Below are positions 62,783 through 64,000 of a stretch of 64,000 nt of DNA, one piece after another; the stretch's first letter is position 1; every line of letters starts with the position of its first letter. The translations under genes and the position numbers were made by a program. Source of the DNA: Mucilaginibacter ginsenosidivorax (GTDB lineage: Bacteria > Bacteroidota > Bacteroidia > Sphingobacteriales > Sphingobacteriaceae). The notes under the pieces are model-generated. The model made no database searches, was not told the DNA's origin, and was given only the letters and a program-made list of their open reading frames with translations. The DNA is taken from assembly GCF_007971525.1 (NCBI RefSeq), contig NZ_CP042437.1, positions 6,882,001 through 6,946,000 on the forward strand, read 5' to 3'.

Positions 62783-63388
62783 AACGATTTAATTTTAAAA
62801 GTGTTAAGGTTGGTTGTTGATCAATAAATCTACCGAAAAATTATTCAATAAAAAAATTTTACAATACCAAAGCCGTTGTTGGAGTTGTCTCCAACAACTT
62901 CGTTTTCGGCGGCAAATTCGTTAAAACGTAAGCCGTATGCCAATCCCTCTTAGGCAATGAGTTACCGATTGATAACGATAACAACAACGGGCAGATGGCT
63001 TTGGTTATAACGACGTGGTAACTGGTAACAAGTTTGTTGGAGACAACTCCAACAAAGTGCGGTGAGGAACACCAACAAGGGCGGAGCCCCGTTCATATAA
63101 CAGCCTCAAAATTAATTTCTTAATTCCTTAGATATACGGCTATGGTGACAGCACCAACAAGGGCGCAGTTAATTAAAAGACAGTAACTTATTCCTATTTT
63201 AATAAAAAAAGAATAAATATTGCGTTCAATGATAAAAATATCGTTCCGTTGCTTAATAATTTAACTTAAACAAAACTGTATTTATTCATAAAAACCTAAT
63301 AGTCAATTTTTTATAAAAATATTTTTTATGATTTATTTGGAATTACTATAAGTGAAAACTAACTTTATAGAACTTAAACTGAAAGTAC
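62783..63388. repeat. Gene-free region with two TTGTTGGAG palindromes
   Basis: GTTGTTGGAG/CTCCAACAAC (62875-62884 with 62889-62898) and TTTGTTGGAG/CTCCAACAAA (63033-63042 with 63047-63056) are near-identical 10-bp hairpins with 4-nt loops. The phrase CCAACAAGGGCG also occurs twice (about 63070 and 63155) and a variant is near 60390. No gene is visible. The last ~80 bases are AT-rich and should hold the promoter of the 63389 gene. Confidence 0.5.
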
Positions 63389-64000
63389 ATGAAATCCCCT
63401 TATTTACTCTTTATCAGCCTTGCACTATTTGGGTGTACATCCAAAAACAATGATAATTATGATAGCCCTTTAAAAGCTACTTCGAACATTATGTCAAGGG
63501 TAGGATTACCAGACGAGAGTCCTTACTCACAAGTAAAGCAAATAGTAGGAGTCGACCTCGTATCATTTAGATATTATAGTTTAAAGGTAAATAAAAGAAA
63601 AATTCTTGGTAACGTTATCCCATACGACAAGATATGGAAAGTTAGTGACTATATTCCATTGCAGCTTTCAGCTACATCCACATTTTTCTTAAATGACAAA
63701 GAAGTTAAAATAGGAAAAAAGGATTTATCTGTTTATATAATACCCAAACTGAGTGGCCAATGGACATTGATATTAAATACCGGCGGTCTTAAAAACGGAT
63801 TACCAGACAACTACGACTCTACTAAAAACGTAGTTCAAATACCGGTTAACCCTGTAGTAGCAAATGAAAACAACGAAAGCTTAAGTGTCGTCTTTTCAAA
63901 AAACGAAATCAACAGTGTCGACATTTCAATCAACTGGGATAATTTCAAAATTCCTCTTAAACTAAGATTCGATAACACCAAAGAAATTTTTGCTAACGTT
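63389..64000 (+). CDS. DUF2911-like lipoprotein (3' end outside window)
   Basis: ATG 63389 opens a lipoprotein signal (MKSPYLLFISLALFGC, Cys16). The body follows the DUF2911 pattern: IVGVDLVSFRYYSLKVNKRK, ILGNVIPYDKIWKVSDYIPL, VKIGKKDLSVYIIPKLSGQW, TLILNTGG, then VDISINWDNFKIPLKLRF. It is divergent at the usual RTGAN-like position (KVSDYI). DUF2911 proteins are periplasmic beta-sandwich proteins of unknown function common in Bacteroidota. The frame is open to base 64000 after 204 codons. Confidence 0.75.
   Translation, partial: MKSPYLLFISLALFGCTSKNNDNYDSPLKATSNIMSRVGLPDESPYSQVKQIVGVDLVSFRYYSLKVNKRKILGNVIPYDKIWKVSDYIPLQLSATSTFFLNDKEVKIGKKDLSVYIIPKLSGQWTLILNTGGLKNGLPDNYDSTKNVVQIPVNPVVANENNESLSVVFSKNEINSVDISINWDNFKIPLKLRFDNTKEIFANV

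Overview
The window looks like chromosome from a Sphingobacteriaceae-type Bacteroidota, probably Mucilaginibacter or a close relative. This rests on the SusC/SusD pair with ECF sigma and FecR, the GH-rich polysaccharide utilisation genes, promoter boxes resembling TAnnTTTG, the lack of strong Shine-Dalgarno sequences, the DUF3822-rsmD pair and the short palindromic intergenic repeats. The assignment comes from reading the sequence; no database search was run.

Region 1 (1-2.5 kb) holds one very long minus-strand reading frame that leaves the left edge. It joins a multi-pass membrane AraC-type regulator in frame to an FtsX/MacB-type ABC permease. Region 2 (2.8-34.0 kb) is a large glycan-utilisation locus. 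It encodes a clan GH-D-like glycosidase, a tandem SGNH esterase, a LacI regulator, an N-acetylhexosamine 1-kinase (NahK-like), a CBM9-like protein, a GH123-like/DUF4091 enzyme, ECF sigma-FecR-SusC-SusD, an IPT/NHL lipoprotein, two paralogous beta-helix lipoproteins and a second LacI regulator. It ends with a minus-strand GH89-GH29-GH29 operon diverging from a GH35 beta-galactosidase. Together these suit a fucosylated glycan rich in GlcNAc, GalNAc and galactose, such as a mucin-like glycan. The released HexNAc would be phosphorylated by the NahK homologue. Two operator families (GTGTGCGCACAC-like and GCAAACGTTTG-like) match the presence of two LacI proteins.

Region 3 (34.7-47.8 kb) is a 13-kb integrated element in tRNA-Lys(CTT), bounded by identical 56-bp direct repeats. 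It carries a tyrosine integrase, a primase-helicase, an XRE regulator and iteron/hairpin DNA. The first cargo block is a translationally coupled operon: two zinc-ribbon membrane proteins, an SPFH-GYF protein, a small membrane protein and an unknown. The second block contains an N-formylglutamate amidohydrolase, a stand-alone ScoMcrA-head-like protein, a coiled-coil membrane protein, a PD-(D/E)XK nuclease, a GmrSD/SspE-like DUF262-DUF1524 protein and another unknown. I saw no phage structural or conjugation genes, so it resembles a phage satellite or defence island. It is the best candidate for an undescribed system here.

Region 4 (47.9-58.4 kb) is ordinary core genome: ABC-F, SRPBCC, pyrE, NUDIX, coaD, nudK, a DeoR regulator, rsmD-DUF3822 and a RecD-like helicase. 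Region 5 (58.6-64 kb) has an NTF2-like protein, repeat-rich DNA that includes a second, inverted copy of a MITE-like element first seen at 26 kb, a KAP-type membrane NTPase and the start of a DUF2911 lipoprotein cut by the right edge.
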